From Acidobacteriota bacterium (GTDB lineage: Bacteria > Acidobacteriota > Holophagae > Acanthopleuribacterales > Acanthopleuribacteraceae), in the NCBI GenBank assembly GCA_030066195.1, contig JASJCB010000017.1, forward strand, positions 1-64,000: 64,000 nucleotides of DNA, read 5' to 3'. Every line of letters begins with the position of its first letter. Positions within the stretch are counted from its first letter, which is position 1. The notes below the pieces were generated by a model. That model was not told where the DNA came from. It did no database searches and saw nothing but the letters and a program-made list of their open reading frames with translations. The position numbers and the translations under genes were made by a program. Positions 62,947 through 64,000 of this stretch are shown here, piece by piece.

Positions 62947-64000
62947 ATGCAACTCAGTCGATTACAAAAATTGTCATTCTCCGGCTTAGCCCTGACGGCA
63001 CTACTGTTAAGTGGTTGTTCAAGACAGAAAGAAGAAACCGCGACTGCAGAAGCAGCACCAGTAGCCGCTAACCCGTTTTTTGAAACATGGGACACACCCT
63101 TCGGCGCCCCGCCATTTGCTGAAATCAAAATTGAGCATTTCATGCCGGCTTTTGAGCAAGCATTTAAAGAGCACAAAGCGGAAATTGATGCCATCGCTAA
63201 TTCAAACACCGAGCCGACTTTCGAGAACACCCTTGAGCAAAAGGAATTAGCCGGTGCGGCCTTGAACCGCGTGTCCGGGGTCTTCTTCAGCCTGGCCAGG
63301 ACTGAGTCAAATGATGAAATACAGGCGCTACAGAGCAAGATTTCACCGATGCTCACGCGTCATAATAATGACATTCTTTTCAATCAAGCCCTTTTCGAGC
63401 GTATCGAAAAAGTGTACGAAACGCGTAAAGAGGCTGGTCTCAATCCTGAACAAACACGTTTAGTTGAGCGAATTTACAATGACTATGTTCGCGCCGGAGC
63501 CAAACTGGATGCTGCTGCACGTGAAGAATTGGCTAAAATCAATGAGCGCATTTCTACGCTTACGACCACCTTCAGTCAAAATCAACTCAATGATACCCGT
63601 AACTTTATCATGGTCCTGGAAGAGAGTGACCTGGACGGCTTACCACAATCACTGCGTGATGCAGCTGCATCTCAAGCTAAACTCCGAGATATGCCTGGTA
63701 AATATGTGATTACCCTAAACCGGTCCAGCGTAGAGCCTTTTCTGCAATATTCCACACGCCCTGATCTGCGTGAAAAAGCCTTTAACGGCTGGGCTCTCAG
63801 GGGTGATAACGGCAATGAGTTCGATAATAACGCTATAGTTGGAGAAATTGTTAATCTGCGTATAAAACGTGCCAAAATGCTCGGCTATAAGCATCACTCG
63901 GACTATGTACTTTCTAACACCATGGCTGAAACACCGGAAGCAGCCATGAAACTGTTAAAGAAAGTCTGGGAACCCGCCCTCAAACAAGCTGAAAAAGAGA
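62947..64000 (+). CDS. M3-family oligopeptidase (Dcp-like), lipoprotein; partial, C-terminus outside window
   Basis: The first 351 residues are visible. A lipoprotein signal (LALTALLLSGC, lipobox LSGC) precedes NPFFETWDTPFGAPPFAEIK. The helical N-terminal domain of peptidyl-dipeptidase Dcp/oligopeptidase A follows (FENTLEQKELAGAALNRV; YVITLNRSSVEPFLQYSTRP; GWALRGDNGNEFDNNAIVGE). The HExxH zinc site lies beyond the window. The enzyme would remove dipeptides from peptide C-termini in the periplasm. AAGGAG precedes the ATG. Codon use (many CGT, GAA, AAA and A/T-ending codons) differs plainly from the rest of the window, suggesting horizontal transfer from a gammaproteobacterium-like donor. Confidence 0.85.
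   Translation, partial: MQLSRLQKLSFSGLALTALLLSGCSRQKEETATAEAAPVAANPFFETWDTPFGAPPFAEIKIEHFMPAFEQAFKEHKAEIDAIANSNTEPTFENTLEQKELAGAALNRVSGVFFSLARTESNDEIQALQSKISPMLTRHNNDILFNQALFERIEKVYETRKEAGLNPEQTRLVERIYNDYVRAGAKLDAAAREELAKINERISTLTTTFSQNQLNDTRNFIMVLEESDLDGLPQSLRDAAASQAKLRDMPGKYVITLNRSSVEPFLQYSTRPDLREKAFNGWALRGDNGNEFDNNAIVGEIVNLRIKRAKMLGYKHHSDYVLSNTMAETPEAAMKLLKKVWEPALKQAEKE

Overview
The window looks like a chromosomal segment of a GC-rich, diderm (Gram-negative) bacterium. LpxC, a TonB-dependent receptor, lipoprotein-type signals and periplasmic or secreted proteins show the outer membrane. The giant Ser/Thr-kinase/AAA/GAF/histidine-kinase fusion, the ECF sigma/anti-sigma/CHAT trio, the DUF4388 (PATAN) proteins and the ELWxTDGT-repeat secreted proteins suggest an Acidobacteriota lineage, perhaps a marine Holophagae/Acanthopleuribacter-type organism. 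Myxobacterial relatives cannot be excluded; the taxonomic call is inference.

Layout. 1-5.6 kb: an Rpn-family nuclease cut by the window edge, then a chain-length-determinant-like membrane protein translationally coupled to two B12-type radical SAM enzymes, facing a nucleotidyltransferase-fold protein. 5.6-6.3 kb: non-coding DNA with a tandem array of hairpins. 6.3-12 kb: M1 aminopeptidase, triosephosphate isomerase, phosphoglycerate kinase and a PAS histidine kinase, all on the minus strand. 12.3-17.7 kb: an 1804-aa multi-kinase divergent from the PAS kinase and carrying the same C-terminal kinase module. 17.7-26.4 kb: a tight minus-strand run of ACP, active ketosynthase, inactive ketosynthase (chain-length-factor type), HMG-CoA-reductase homologue, phytoene-desaturase-like FAD enzyme and HHxxxDG acyltransferase, followed by an ABC ATPase/permease pair. 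I read this as an uncharacterised type II PKS/fatty-acid-like pathway and the most interesting locus here. 27-29.1 kb: an LTA-synthase-like sulfatase-fold membrane enzyme.

29.8-40 kb is an accessory, repeat-rich island. It has a TPR-CHAT exported protein with its ECF sigma factor and zinc-finger anti-sigma factor, and a divergent CHAT-STAND-TPR gene broken by a frameshift. It also holds a decayed nucleotidyltransferase gene with its small partner ORF, three families of tandem repeats (about 26, 58 and 63 bp, the last two in opposite orientation) and a dispersed palindromic element.

40-49 kb is a minus-strand housekeeping/envelope block: RNase E/G, an EVE-domain protein, a helical-repeat protein, two DUF4388 proteins, a membrane TPR protein, a CheZ-like phosphatase and LpxC. 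49-59 kb encodes two coupled secreted proteins (994 and 2250 aa) made of ELWxTDGT repeats and Ig-like modules. 60-62.3 kb is a TonB-dependent receptor. From about 62.55 kb codon and base usage change visibly to an AT-richer style, with a lipoprotein M3 oligopeptidase running off the right edge; this may be recently acquired DNA.
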